Assembly (NCBI GenBank): GCA_948144175.1
Contig: CANXME010002049.1
Span: 62,001-126,000 of the forward strand
Direction of reading: 5' to 3'
DNA length: 64,000 bases
From: Closterium sp. NIES-65
Lineage: Eukaryota; Streptophyta; Zygnematophyceae; Desmidiales; Closteriaceae
Part shown: positions 1-10,412 of the stretch, one piece after another
Layout of the letters: each line of letters starts with the position of its first letter
Numbering within the stretch: position 1 is the first letter of the stretch
Position numbers and translations under genes: made by a program
The notes under the pieces: model-generated
Seen by the model: the letters and a program-made list of their open reading frames with translations, nothing else
Told to the model about the DNA's origin: nothing
The model's database searches: none

Positions 1-960
1 ATGATGTGCGGTTCTGCTAAAGTACGAGACTCATATGTGACAAGGCTTTCATTTGCACCAATTCACTTTTCGACATGTGCGATTTGCTAAAATCGTTTTG
101 GCCACGTGCGATTGGCTATCTAGTTTCACAATTAAAGGGTTTTTATAAGCCCCCAATAAATTCCACTCTCGTGATAGCGTCGACAAATTAGTGTATTCTG
201 GTGCCCCTACTCGAGCAGTTTCATCCGGAGGAAAAGAAGTTTCGAGGAAGTTTCGTTCCGATAACCTTTCATTCATGCTGGCAGAAACCCCTCTATAACC
301 GGTTTCATATTGGATCCTCGATACAAGTCTGGGGCTCAGCATGCATTATTATGACTACTCTGAAATTTCAGACTAGTCAGTTAAAAAAACTTTGAAAAAT
401 CAGACAGGGTGCATAAAAAAAATATTTGAGTTCAGACTAGGTTAAAAAAAAAAATCTGAACGGACTCTGAAGCAGACTCCAAAGTCTGATATCTAGGGCC
501 CTGTTGGCGAGGTGTTCCCCCTGCCAGTAGTGCGCGAAGGAAACAGGTTTGGGAACTTGTAGGGACCACAGTGGAGTTTGTGTATCAAAACACAACTCAC
601 TCGACAATAACCCAATTACAAAAGATGAGGGCCCACCATGACCTCTCATTAGCCTTAGGTAAGGGCGAAAAACGAATAACCGAGTCGACGAGTAACTTAC
701 ACGAGTATTTATTGTTGTAAAGAAAGTATTTGATCGAATACCATCGTTTTATACGAGTCGAATACGAGTTGAATGTTGCCGAATACGGTCGAATACAAGT
801 CGAGTATCGAGTACGACCTTATAAACTTGGTATGCCTGTTTTAAATTTTAAAAAAAAAAAAGTTTTGCTACATTCAATCCTGTTATACAACTACAATTGT
901 GCTAAACTTAGCACAGCATACAACAACAAGCAGATATCCTCAATAACAAATACTAAACTA
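1..960. other. AT-rich intergenic sequence, no gene seen
   Basis: I see only short open frames without recognisable motifs. Between about 360 and 470 the DNA is A/T-rich, with several homopolymer A runs and repeats of a short CAGACT-like word. Between about 660 and 830 there are diverged repeats of a word resembling CGAATAC. This is the 3' flank of the hAT relic that follows, and no terminal inverted repeat could be pinned down by eye. Confidence 0.4.
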
Positions 961-984
961 CCACTCCATGCATGTGAGCTCAAA

Positions 985-2735
985 CCATGACACAAGACAC
1001 AAACATTCTTGCATCAAGGCTATGACGATAATCGGTGATGAGACGACGTGCAATGGAGAAGGCGCGTTCCGATTCGGCGGAAGTTGCTGGAATTGCAAGG
1101 TAGTGGTGTGCCATCTTTGCAACAATGGGGAATCTTGCACCATGCACTTTCTACCACATGTTGTAAGTTTGATATGTTGCCTTAGAGTCCATGCTCACCG
1201 TTTCTTCTTCAAGAAACTTGGCCATTTGCATGGTGGTGGATTGCCACATCCCATTGTCGCGGGAATAAAAGAGACCACCAAGCAGAGATGATGTGGAATA
1301 GAGGAAGTTGCTACTTGATCACGAAAGTCGTTATCTTCCACTTCCATGTTGCGCTTGTATGCTTCCCCATAACTGCTTCTATGAAAGTCTCATTGACCAC
1401 GCGTGTCGAAACATGCCTGGCAGACGAGTTTGCCCCCTCCGGATGAACCTTGGATCAAGGAGCGTTGCAACCGTGTACTTATCGGAAGAATAGTCGTAAT
1501 AGTCATTGAGCTTTGCAAGGCCATTCTAGCATGCTTCCAAGAACTCCCTACCGTCCATTGTCCACTCCTCCATCTTATCCATTAGAATGTTTATAAGTGG
1601 GATACATAAGGATACACTAGCCTAAGAACTCCCCTCTAAAACCGTGGTAGGTGAAATGGTGTTGGCGAGGACTTGAAGAGACTCCCATTCCCCGTTCTTC
1701 ATTTTGAGCTCTTGTTCCACATCCTCGGTTACTTCTCCCACCAATAAGGAATCGATCGCGGGTCGAAGGAGTAGCGCTCGATCAACTATGTTATGGTTGC
1801 TTCCCCATCTAGTCAGCGTATCCAAAGCAATGGAGTTGACATCAATGAAACCCTTCTTCTTGCAACGGTTTGCGAATTCCCCTTACACAAAGGGGATCTC
1901 TGAATGTGAACGGCAAATCCCCTAACCTTCTTGAGAGCCACATCTACCTTGCCATATTTCAAGAGTTGTTCAACAACAACGTTGAGAACATGTGCAAAGC
2001 ACTGCATGTGCCTTGCACTCGGGACCCCTTCTCCTCCACAAGAAGTTCGATGAAATGCTCGTTGGAAGCTGCACTATCCAACGCGATTGCCATCACTTTT
2101 TCACCAAGCCCCCACTCATCATGCACCGACTCTGTGAATGCACTTTTTATTTTATTACCCGTGTGACTACTATCCCATAAAGTCAAATCTAGCACCCACA
2201 AAATGTTGTTGAAATCCTTGTCAACATTATGTGTCGTGACGACCATGCATTCACGAGTGTTGGGTGCCGTCTAAATATCACAAGTGAATGCAATGTTGGA
2301 GGGAAGTGCTTGAAAGTATGCACGAATTTTGCCCACATAATCATCAAATTTGGCCATTAAATCGCTTGAGATCGTTTTGCACGAAGGGATGGTTGCTTGA
2401 GGGTTGAGTCATTTTAAGTATTCCTTGGAGTCTTTGTCTTCGATGACGAAGTATTCGCTGGAGCATCTCGAGAAGACTCGGACAAGCCGCTTGCGGTTTT
2501 CATGCTCCGTGTAGGCCGTCGTTCATGTCAAGGAACGAATCATGTCCCCACATCTGCCACCATCCTTCGTTGTGAGCTCAACTTCAAATACTGTGTCGTA
2601 CTCCTTAGGATGCTTCGATTTGGCGTGATTCCGCATTGCAGTGGTGAATCTGCCCTTGACGGATATGATGCTATCAACACTTTTGGGGGGACAATAATTG
2701 CACCTTGCCTCTTTCTCACCATCACTTTTTTAGAA
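985..2735 (-). pseudogene. hAT-superfamily transposase relic (BED finger, DDE core, C-terminal dimerisation domain)
   Basis: Reading the minus strand in pieces gives the whole hAT order. A BED-type zinc finger comes first, with Cys pair ARCNYC near 2700-2690 and His pair NHAKSKHP just downstream. A CKTISSDLM-like segment follows, then the catalytic-core block ending in TCDI with an in-frame TAG (2271-2273) where the family has Trp. HTGNKIKSAF and VMAIALDSA come next, then CFAHVLNVVVE. TRWGSNHNIVDRAL lies at about 1770-1820 and LLDPRF at about 1460. The hallmark ESERAFS dimerisation motif is at about 1056-1078. Several frameshifts and stops separate the blocks, so it cannot encode an active transposase. 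A domesticated gene is unlikely because the stops fall in the core. The family assignment is firm; the exact ends are not. Confidence 0.85.
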
Positions 2736-2739
2736 TATT

Positions 2740-3860
2740 TCCCAAATCTTCGAGGTTCCAGTCTTCATGTGCTTCCTACTCGGTTCGGTAGAGCCATTGC
2801 CACCAACGGAACGTGGCGAATTGCTCTGGCTTTCTTGAATGCACTCGTAGGTGAGAGGATTCCAACTTCGTCGGTGTTAAGGACGTGATAATAGGATGTA
2901 CAGACTCGGGAGCTCATGATGATAACAGCGAACGTAGAGTTTAGAGTGTAAACGTGAAGGAACTGAATCGTGAAGCTTGGTTCTTGCTCTCCCCTTCCTT
3001 GCCTTTATGTCTCTCATTATTTTAGAATATGTTTCTGCTCCCCTTGACTTTCATTCCCACTTCCCTGTCCCTTCTGTGGTGCAGCTTGACTAGCACGAAA
3101 TAACCAAGAAGACAAGTTCCTAGTTAGGTCTAGGTTGTTCGTATCGACAAATCAAGTAGCAAGTTATTTACATAATACAGCCAATTTAGGGTTCTATAAA
3201 TCCAATAATGATTAGCATTGGTGATGTGTTGTTACATGTAAAGGTCTCTCGTTTGGACTACAGCATGTTATTGAAAATAGGAAACTGCTATATAAGGAAC
3301 TCAAGGTAAGGGACAATCTCTTTCCACGCCGCATGACAATAGGTGTACCATGCTGTCTATGCCGTTCAGCACCCCGCGGAACTTGCCCGTGTGCTGCTGC
3401 AGCACCATCTGCAACCATCGCCCGTACTGGTGAAGGGGAGCAAGGGGCAAGGGAGAGGACGGGGTTGGGGAGGGAGGGACAGGGCATGGTTAGTGATTGG
3501 GGAAGGGCTATGCAGAGTTGTGGTTGTTGCACGCATGGAAGTATGGCAATGAAAGAAGTAGGGGTAGGCTTAGCTTGAAAGAGGCACGTGCGAGAGTTTA
3601 ACTAAGAGCGAGGGAGGCAGAAGCGGGGGTAAAGGGAGGGAAGCGTACGACATGGTGCTGTGCAATAGAGAGGGATACACGACAGATGGGGGCCATGCGA
3701 GGTTACCTAGGATCCGCGCACTTCTATGACGTACGTGGGTGACCATGTGTCAGTACACTATGCTGCCCTATCAGCACACACATACACATACATTGTATGG
3801 CACACGGTGTGTGCGTGCAGGTATGTGCACCGCCACCTGTGCCGCCACCTGTGCTGCCAC
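2740..3860. other. intergenic sequence without recognisable gene
   Basis: Short frames occur on both strands around 3330-3580 but show no motif or natural-looking composition. A CACA-rich patch at about 3775-3800 is simple sequence. I see nothing that supports a gene. Confidence 0.35.
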
Positions 3861-3869
3861 GTCCATGCA

Positions 3870-4345
3870 TGCATACTCCATCGCGCGCATTCCCTTCACC
3901 ACCATCCGCGCTTCCTGCCCTGCTGCCTCCGCCTCTCTCGAGTGTGCCTCCCTTGCCTGCGCCGACTCCCGCCCCCACTCCTCCGCTGCCGACTCCGGCG
4001 CAGATCAGCTGCTCAGCGTGGCGTGGCGTAAACCCTCCGCCTGATCCTCCGCCTGCGCCACCTCCCCGCGCAACCCTCCACGTGCACCTCTAGCATCTGC
4101 AGCATGGGCTGGAGCGACGCAATGGCTGTGTCCTTCTCGCGCACTGCCTCCTTCATCACGTCGTCCTGCTACTCCACCGCCTCACCCAGCTTCGCCTACG
4201 GCTGCCTTAGCACGCGTTGCAGAGCCTTCTCTTCCCCATCCGCCACCTCTCACAGGTTCCCCCTCTCCTCCTCCGCACTCTCGCGTGCCTACGCATACCC
4301 CCACGCGCGCTCCTGCTACTCGCCCACATCTTTGGGCAGCTGAGC
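3870..4345 (-). pseudogene. coiled-coil protein relic
   Basis: Read on the minus strand, this C-rich DNA gives Glu-, Ala-, Lys- and Arg-rich heptad-like protein, for example DVMKEAVREKDTAIASLQ near 4130 and ESAQAREAHSREAEA near 3950. Five in-frame stops interrupt 4090-4345; four are TAG and one is TGA. The TAG codons sit where Gln or Glu would fit a coiled coil. I do not recognise the protein. The high charge and periodicity suggest a once-coding exon; the alternative is chance reading of a GC-rich repeat. The plus-strand Pro/Ser-rich frames over the same DNA look like shadows. Confidence 0.35.
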
Positions 4346-5480
4346 GCGCATCAGCATCAGATGAGGAGGCGAGGCGGCATTGGAGGTCAAACGGCAGGAC
4401 GCGACTCAACCGTGCAGGCGACGATGTCGCGAGCTAGCCGTAATGGCACTATTCACATGTGATGAGGCATGTTCTGTATCACGGGGGGGAGGCAGACACT
4501 CTATACGTGGGCTATGTCGTAGGGCGCTTAGGGAATGGATGCTTGGATTCCTGGTATTTGTACTGCTGTTTCTACGCTTTCAAGTCAAAACTTTCCTTGG
4601 TTTCTCGCTTGCCTTGTTAGGTTGATCGGCTCACATTATCTCCGCTAGGTAGTTTGCGCACTACGTTGATATTGTGTGTTCCCCCAACCCAACCTCCATA
4701 CGAAATTGGTTGGCATCGCAAGCCTTGTTTCAAACACTCACACCAGCTTTTTGTACCCTAAACAGTTCGCCCCAAAATCAGCCAGCGTCAGAGGGTGTGC
4801 ACTACGAATGCCCCCAAAAACCACCCCTAGGAAAGTGCACTCTTGCTTCAAAAAGGTTTGGGACCGCGCGAATGATTCTGGGTGTCCTACGCGTGTGGCA
4901 TTGTGTTTATTAAGGTTTATAATTTTGATCCCTCAAATTCAGAGCTTGATACGTTCTCTAAATAGCCCAGCTTGGATACGCAACTTCCAAGGAGCCGCGC
5001 GACATGGCAAAAAAAAAAAAAAAACAACCGCTGACGCGGCTGTCATAATCGCTTCGGCAGGCCAGGCGAGGCCCTTTGGCGCACGCGACAATGAGCACGC
5101 GCCAGCGGCACCCTCGGGGCACACGCCCTCTTCTAACGCAAGCCCTCTTGCCTTGACCACTGTGCAGGTTCATGTGCTGCTGGCGATGTTACAGCAGCAC
5201 GCACTTGTAACGGAGGGGAGTTCTAATAATGAAGAAGTTACAGCATCTACAAGAAATAACAAGAAAGAAGAAAATGTCTCGCCCCTCGCCCGCCCAAGGC
5301 CGCTCGCATCGAGAAGAATACCACTCCGGTACCCCCCAAAGAAGACAGCGACGAGTACGACGATGCTGCTTGTGAGGCCCCTTGCTGCTGCAATCCATTT
5401 TTTTCCAATGCTTCTCACCCGCACTCCTCTCGCTCACTCCCTCAACTGCCTCAACTGCAACGACCACGTTCAACCGCAAG
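4346..5480. other. no gene recognised
   Basis: A long plus-strand frame at 4676-5491 contains a K-run from an A16 homopolymer at about 5008-5024 and has no family signature. I regard it as chance. No RNA gene or repeat stands out. Confidence 0.3.
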
Positions 5481-5489
5481 GGTGTGCGT

Positions 5490-5770
5490 GATCAGGCAAA
5501 GGTTTTCTCTGCCATCCAAGCCCACCTCATACCCATGGAGCTCATAGGCCTGACGCAGTGGGAGCGCTCGCCAATGTGACTCAAATCGAACCGCTCATCA
5601 ACAAGCGCTTCGAGGTGCTCTTGGTGGCGGACAAGGCGTGTTTTGAAGTGGCCGACCGCTTCCAGCTCTATCAATTGAAGAGCGTGCTCACCTCCCGCTC
5701 CTACAAGCTAGCCGTGGCAGACGTGGCAGCATCGAAGCGTGCCCTCATGAGCTCCATCACTTACCCGTAA
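5490..5770 (+). pseudogene. unrecognised coding-like fragment
   Basis: Two plus-strand frames join by a small shift near 5575: one ends QAHLIPMELIGLTQWERSP and the next carries NKRFEVLLVADKACFEVA and RSYKLAVADVAASKRAL. The composition looks like a globular protein, but I recognise no family. It may be part of a degraded gene-like transposon protein. Function unknown. Confidence 0.25.
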
Positions 5771-5960
5771 CTGAAATACGTGCACATCAGCACATTAACC
5801 CTTCTCACCTCATATCCCATGGCGCGCGCCTCCGCCATTAAGACGACTCTATAGTCGAACGATGGTATTCCCGGCAATAAAACGTCCTCAACGCTTTTGG
5901 TGGTGTGGTTCACGAGTCTGTAATCAGCGAGTGCCTTCATAAACTGCCGACTTTTCGCAC

Positions 5961-6490
5961 TGGTTAGGATCGGCTCAGACACGTTGTGTAAACAAGCCTC
6001 AAATATTTGAGCGGAGCAGGTGGACCTACAGATATGGCCAATGACGCATGCGCTTCAAGAATCGCCCGCGCACGGTGATGTTTAGGGCTTCTCCGTCCGC
6101 TACCCAGGAAATGGTCAAGCGACCTCAAAATCATCGCAGCGTTAAGGGTCTCACCTCGCTGTGTAAGTATGGCACCGTGTACCTGCATGACTACATAGGC
6201 TATGGTGGGATTTGTCCTTATGAAATAGCCCCGCGTATTACGCCGCCGAGGGGCAAATACTGCACGCGATGTAGAAGGCGTTGTGCTCCTTGTGCTACCC
6301 ACCTTGCTCTATTTACTAAATCACTCACGTATCCGGTAGATGCTAGGGTTTGGGGATCGAGCGGATGTATGTGTTGCCGAGTATAAATGGCATTCGATAT
6401 AGCACTTGCGGTGCTGTCAATACGTGGCATGTGCCAACGGATGCGTTCTGGAACGCTTGAGGGAGCTATGATACTACGACATAATATCAT
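5961..6490 (-). pseudogene. unrecognised degraded coding region
   Basis: Overlapping minus-strand frames at 6490-6218 and 6302-5964 each look partly protein-like, for example IRTNPTIAYVVMQVHGAIL and RHMPRIDSTASAISNAIY-like segments, and neither is complete. It continues downstream of the larger coding-like block at 6714-7637 on the same strand, so it may be a later exon or a decayed part of the same gene. No domain recognised. Confidence 0.25.
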
Positions 6491-6713
6491 GTTATATTGC
6501 CCTTAAGTTTTCAAACATCCAAGACAAAACCTGGTCCACACCTAATCTGGAATTGGCGCACAATGTTGCGGCAAACATTATTGACGAGATGTTTGACCGT
6601 GAAGGATAGTGCTATTTACGCTTGAATGGTTAGGTCCATGTTAACCCAAGCCAGGTGCATTACTGCGCATAGTACAATGCCCATATTTTTGCTACTCCTT
6701 TACAGCTCAACCC

Positions 6714-7637
6714 CTACAGCACATACTCAATCTCTTCATTCACGCTGGACATGAAGCATATGAGAGAGTGGAAGCATAATTCATCGCTTGTCGTAGTAGA
6801 AATTGTCGAAGACGGTGTGTCAGGAAACCTGCGAGGCTTTTTCTCTGGGGTCCTCACCATGCGGTCTACTAGGTCAGTGTTACCAAAACGCTTGAACGTA
6901 ACAATTTCACGTGGGAACACTCCCTTTGCATTGGCGAGCCTTGTGTACGCATCGGATGCCATACGCATAAACATGCGACGAGTCCTCTCGTCCCACGATA
7001 CGGGGCCGTCATTGCGAGAATCTTCCACCCGGCGGCTGACGAGCTCAGGAACTACTTCGGCCATATCACTGTCCACCTCGTCATCCCATGTCGCATACTC
7101 TGTTGCTTCCAGAATGGGGTTAGGGAGGTCCAACTGGTCGAGCTTTTGTTGCAGGCCCAAGAGGCCAGCCATGAGCTGCTCAACGATCTCGACATGCATG
7201 TCGCTGTTGATAGCGTGTAGCTAGAACACCCACCCGTCCGGCATGCACCCAATTCGCAAAAATGTGAGTTGAACGTGGGATGTCGCCACCCCCCAGAGCG
7301 AGTCGTACGTCGAGTGCAATGTGTTTGCAGCCGATGGAGAGTTACTACTCCACATCCAAGCGGGAGGCATGCGCGTCATGCCACGCGTCTGGAAGTCCAC
7401 CCACATCGTGCAAAACTCAGACTTGAAAAACGCCACGATGCCCTGCAACACTGGGTTCCCCATGTCCGGGACCGTCTCATGGAGCTGCACGATACGCGTG
7501 TGGGTTAGGTGGTGCACTAGGAAAGGCCCATCGGTTTTCCGCTTGCCATCCCCCCAAGTGAGCTTGTGTCTGTTGGATGACACGAAGATGACGATGTTGC
7601 GGTCTTCAGCGAACTTGGCTGCGTTCAGGCCTAGCAT
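6714..7637 (-). pseudogene. unrecognised protein, one frame broken by a single TAG
   Basis: One minus-strand frame runs from 7637 to 6714 and is interrupted only by a TAG, after the residues DGWVF at about 7221, before continuing as LHAINSDMHVEIVEQL in the same frame. The first part contains KFAEDRNIVIFVSSNRHKL and TRIVQLHETVPDMGNPVLQ. The second contains SWDERTRRMFMRMASDAYTR and an acidic, charged composition. Immediately upstream the minus strand reads CGTCTACAG before CTG TTC ACA, a good splice-acceptor context, so this may be an exon. I do not recognise the family. It could be a host gene with a premature stop or part of a DNA-transposon accessory protein. Confidence 0.4.
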
Positions 7638-7750
7638 AAATTTTGTGAACAGCTGTAGACGACATCAGCAAAGTATCACAGAGACAAGTAGTAAGCACAT
7701 TTGAAGAGACCATATACATATGTCATAGGCAAATAGTCATAATGTAGCCT

Positions 7751-8023
7751 TTATCTCTGGCGTAATGCGACCTCCGCGAGTACGGCGGATGTACGCCCAC
7801 TCATCGCCATTTGCATCGAAGCCCATCCGGATTGGCTCCCGATCCCGGCTACAATGGGCTTGAAGCAGTGCGACCCATCAACGGAATAGAGAAGGCCGAT
7901 GGACAGCCTCTTCAGTTCATGCCCGCAGAATGGGTGCACGTAGAATGGGTGCATGTATGGCTGCAGTCCTGGGTAGAGGGTAACCTCTACAAAGCAGTAG
8001 ACGTCGCTCGGAGGAGCACCCAG
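7751..8023 (-). pseudogene. unrecognised coding region, exon split by element T1
   Basis: The minus-strand frame LGAPPSDVYCFVEVTLYPG ... HPFCGHELKRLSIGLLYS ... FKPIVAG is open from the T1 insertion point down to a TAA at about 7751. Removing T1 and one copy of its CCCAG target duplication rejoins this frame with 9471-9510, which adds VALKKLLSR upstream. The element therefore sits inside what was an open frame. The same strand carries the 6714-7637 block, and the two are likely exons or pieces of one gene. The family is not recognised. Confidence 0.4.
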
Positions 8024-8165
8024 TGTCAGAATGTTGTATTTGTCTAGCCTGCAATGGGGTACTCTTTAGCAAGTATAGCCCAATTTAGGGTTTCCTATAT
8101 GTACTCAACTGCTTGCTAGTGCAATTCCCCTTCTGCTGATTATTCTTCTTACCTTCATTACAACA
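8024..8165 (+). repeat. T1 left LTR
   Basis: 142-bp LTR, TGTCAG...CAACA. It contains the telomere-like core TTTAGGGTTT at about 8082-8092, which is conserved in several LTR families of this window. Confidence 0.9.
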
Positions 8166-9323
8166 TGCTATAAGAGCATGTCCTTCCTTGGCCTGTGGGC
8201 CCACCTGCCTGCTTCCGCTGCTACTCGGTCTGTAGCGTGCCCCGTGGCGTGCGACATAATTTTTTATCCCGCCGCGCGCCACTTTGGTGCGCGCCCCGGG
8301 GCATGCGGCCCCTTTTTCCTTCCTGGCGCGCCGCCCCCGCTATTCCGTCGCGACGCTCAGGGGAGCCGCGCGCGCCCCCCGCCCGTCCGTCGCGACGCCC
8401 TGAGGAGTCGCGCGCGCCCCCTGCATGTCCGTCGCGACGCCCTAGGGTGTCGCGCGCGGCCCCAGCCGTTCTGTCGCGGCGCCCTGGCAAGGCGCGTGCG
8501 GCCCCTACTGTCCCGTCGCGACGCCCTGGGGAGCCGTGCATGACCCCCCCCCCCCCCCCCCCCCCCCCCGCTGCCCCGTCGCGACGCCCTGAGGAGCCGC
8601 ACGCGACCCCCCGCTGCCCTGTCGCGGCGCCCTGGGGAGCCGCGCGCCGTCCCCCACGCTGCTGCCCGCGCTCGTACTGCGTGCTGCCCGTTTAAGGGTT
8701 TCGGGGTGGCGAGTGTGGGGGAGGCGGGTATGGGGGTGACGGGTGTGTGCGCCGTCCCCTACTCCTCCTCCTCCTCCGTCTCCCACTGCTGCAGCTGCCG
8801 CTGAGGGGGGTGGGTGTGTGTGGGAGCCGAAGGAGTGGTGCTAGGGGGGTGTTATGGGAATGAAGCTAGGGGTGCAGCAGGGGGTGTGAACGGGAGTTTT
8901 CGGACAAAAGGGGAGGTTGAAAGGGGGTGGCCGCCGTAAAGCTAGCAGCTCCAGTTGCCCGTGAGACCGTTGCGCCAGTCGCCCGTGAGCCCGTCGCTCC
9001 AGTCGCCCGTGAGCCCGTTGCTCCAGTCGCCCGAGAGTCAGTTGCTCCTGCCGCTCGTCTAGCCGCGGAGCCAGTTACTCCAGTTGCCCGTGTGCCAGTT
9101 GCTCCAGTTGTCAGTGTGCCAGTTGGTCCAGTTGCCCGTGTGCCAGTTGCTCCAGTTGCGCCGTGTGCCAGCAGCTTCAGCTGCCGCCCACTACCTCCTC
9201 TCCTCTCATAGTCCCTCCTCCTCCTCACTAGCCCTCTGTGATAGCCTCTAGCTTTGCTTATATGTGTAAACTATGAACTGCTGCTTGTTGTGCTGATCAT
9301 ACCCCACTTTGACTATGGGGGTG

Positions 9324-9465
9324 TGTCAGAATGTTGTATTTGTCTAGCCTGCAGAGGGGTACTCCATAGCGAGTACAGCCCAATTTAGGGTTTCCTATAT
9401 GTACTCAAATGCTTGCTAGTGCAATTCCCCTTCTGCTGGTTATTCTTCTTACCTTCATTACGACA
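9324..9465 (+). repeat. T1 right LTR
   Basis: 142-bp LTR ending CGACA, immediately followed by the CCCAG target duplication. The same TTTAGGGTTT core is present. Confidence 0.9.
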
Positions 9466-9510
9466 CCCAGACGCGATAGGAGTTTTTTGAGAGCAACAAT
9501 GGAAGTACAA

Positions 9511-10069
9511 TAGTGTCAAGTACCCCAGCTCCATTTGTTATACACAGTTGGTTTGGTAGTTGCATCATCCGTTGTCTGCAACAACGCCTCACGCTTCTTG
9601 ACCGCCCTAGGCCACAGAACCTATGGATCGAGCACTAGCGTGTGTACATCTCATAGGCGTCAAGGGTACCTCGGTTGTGACCACATGTTTAGGTTAGATT
9701 ATTGCATGTACTCGATAGTGTTTGGATGCGTCGGTAGTTGATGTGTACACATTTGTTTCCTACTGTTGCCGAGGTAGTAAACACTCGCTTGTAAGTGTTG
9801 CAATTATGCCAATGTAATCCTATCCGTACTTCATAGTAAAAGAAACACGCATGCAGTGGGTACCAAATACTTGATGACGCTGGTGATTCCTAACTGAACG
9901 ACATTACGTTATTGTTAGAGTCCTCTTTCCGTTTTAGAATGTTTTAGTTTCGTTAATTCCATCACATATGTCACATAAAAAACTCCTTATCCTGTTGATA
10001 ACACATGGATGTATCGTGTCGCTCGAATGCATAGTGAAGAGGGAACAAACACCTCGATCGATTACACGT
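9511..10069. other. host flank between T1 and E2, no gene seen
   Basis: Mixed-composition DNA with only short frames. It is the pre-insertion host DNA on the left side of E2. Nothing else could be supported. Confidence 0.35.
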
Positions 10070-10074
10070 GCATG

Positions 10075-10193
10075 TGAAGATAGCAAACAGGAATGACTAG
10101 AACCAGGGCAATACAAGGTCTGTATAGGCAAAACCTAACAATACTGTACCCCATAAGGAATGCCCCACTACAGCCTACAATATAGTTCTGACA
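10075..10193 (-). repeat. E2 3' LTR
   Basis: 119-bp terminal repeat in minus orientation, beginning TGTCAGAACTATATTG and ending CTTCA. The neighbouring plus-strand bases GCATG (10070-10074) would be one target-duplication copy; its partner is missing because the 5' end is truncated. Confidence 0.75.
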
Positions 10194-10412
10194 CACCCCC
10201 ATAGGCAAAGTGGGGGACAAGCAAGAGAACAAGACAAGGTCAAGCTCAGGGTGGATCACAACGTCACCACACAGTCTGAGCACAAGTACAAGGCCACAAG
10301 GCCAGTTCACATGCAGGATTATAAATCAAGGTGAACAAGCAAGACAGTTAACTCAACCTAGCAAGGGTAAGCATGCAAGTGCAGGTATATATAGATCACA
10401 GTACAAGCAAAG

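Larger units (their letters stand above)
8024..9465 (+). mobile_element. T1: non-autonomous TRIM-like LTR retroelement (complete, with target duplication)
   Basis: The two 142-bp LTRs (8024-8165 and 9324-9465) begin TGTCAGAATG and end ACA, with about nine hand-counted differences. They are flanked by the 5-bp duplication CCCAG (8019-8023 and 9466-9470). Directly after the left LTR comes TGCTATAAGAGCATG, a diverged form of the copia PBS TGGTATCAGAGC. Before the right LTR is the polypurine tract CACTTTGACTATGGGGG. The 1.16 kb interior has no gag or pol. It holds GC-rich units of roughly 40-48 bp built around CGTCGCGACGCCCTG (8340-8650, including a C27-like run at about 8547-8572) and a second array of GTTGCTCCAGTCGCCCGTG-like units (8945-9160). 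It presumably moved using copia enzymes in trans. Confidence 0.9.
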
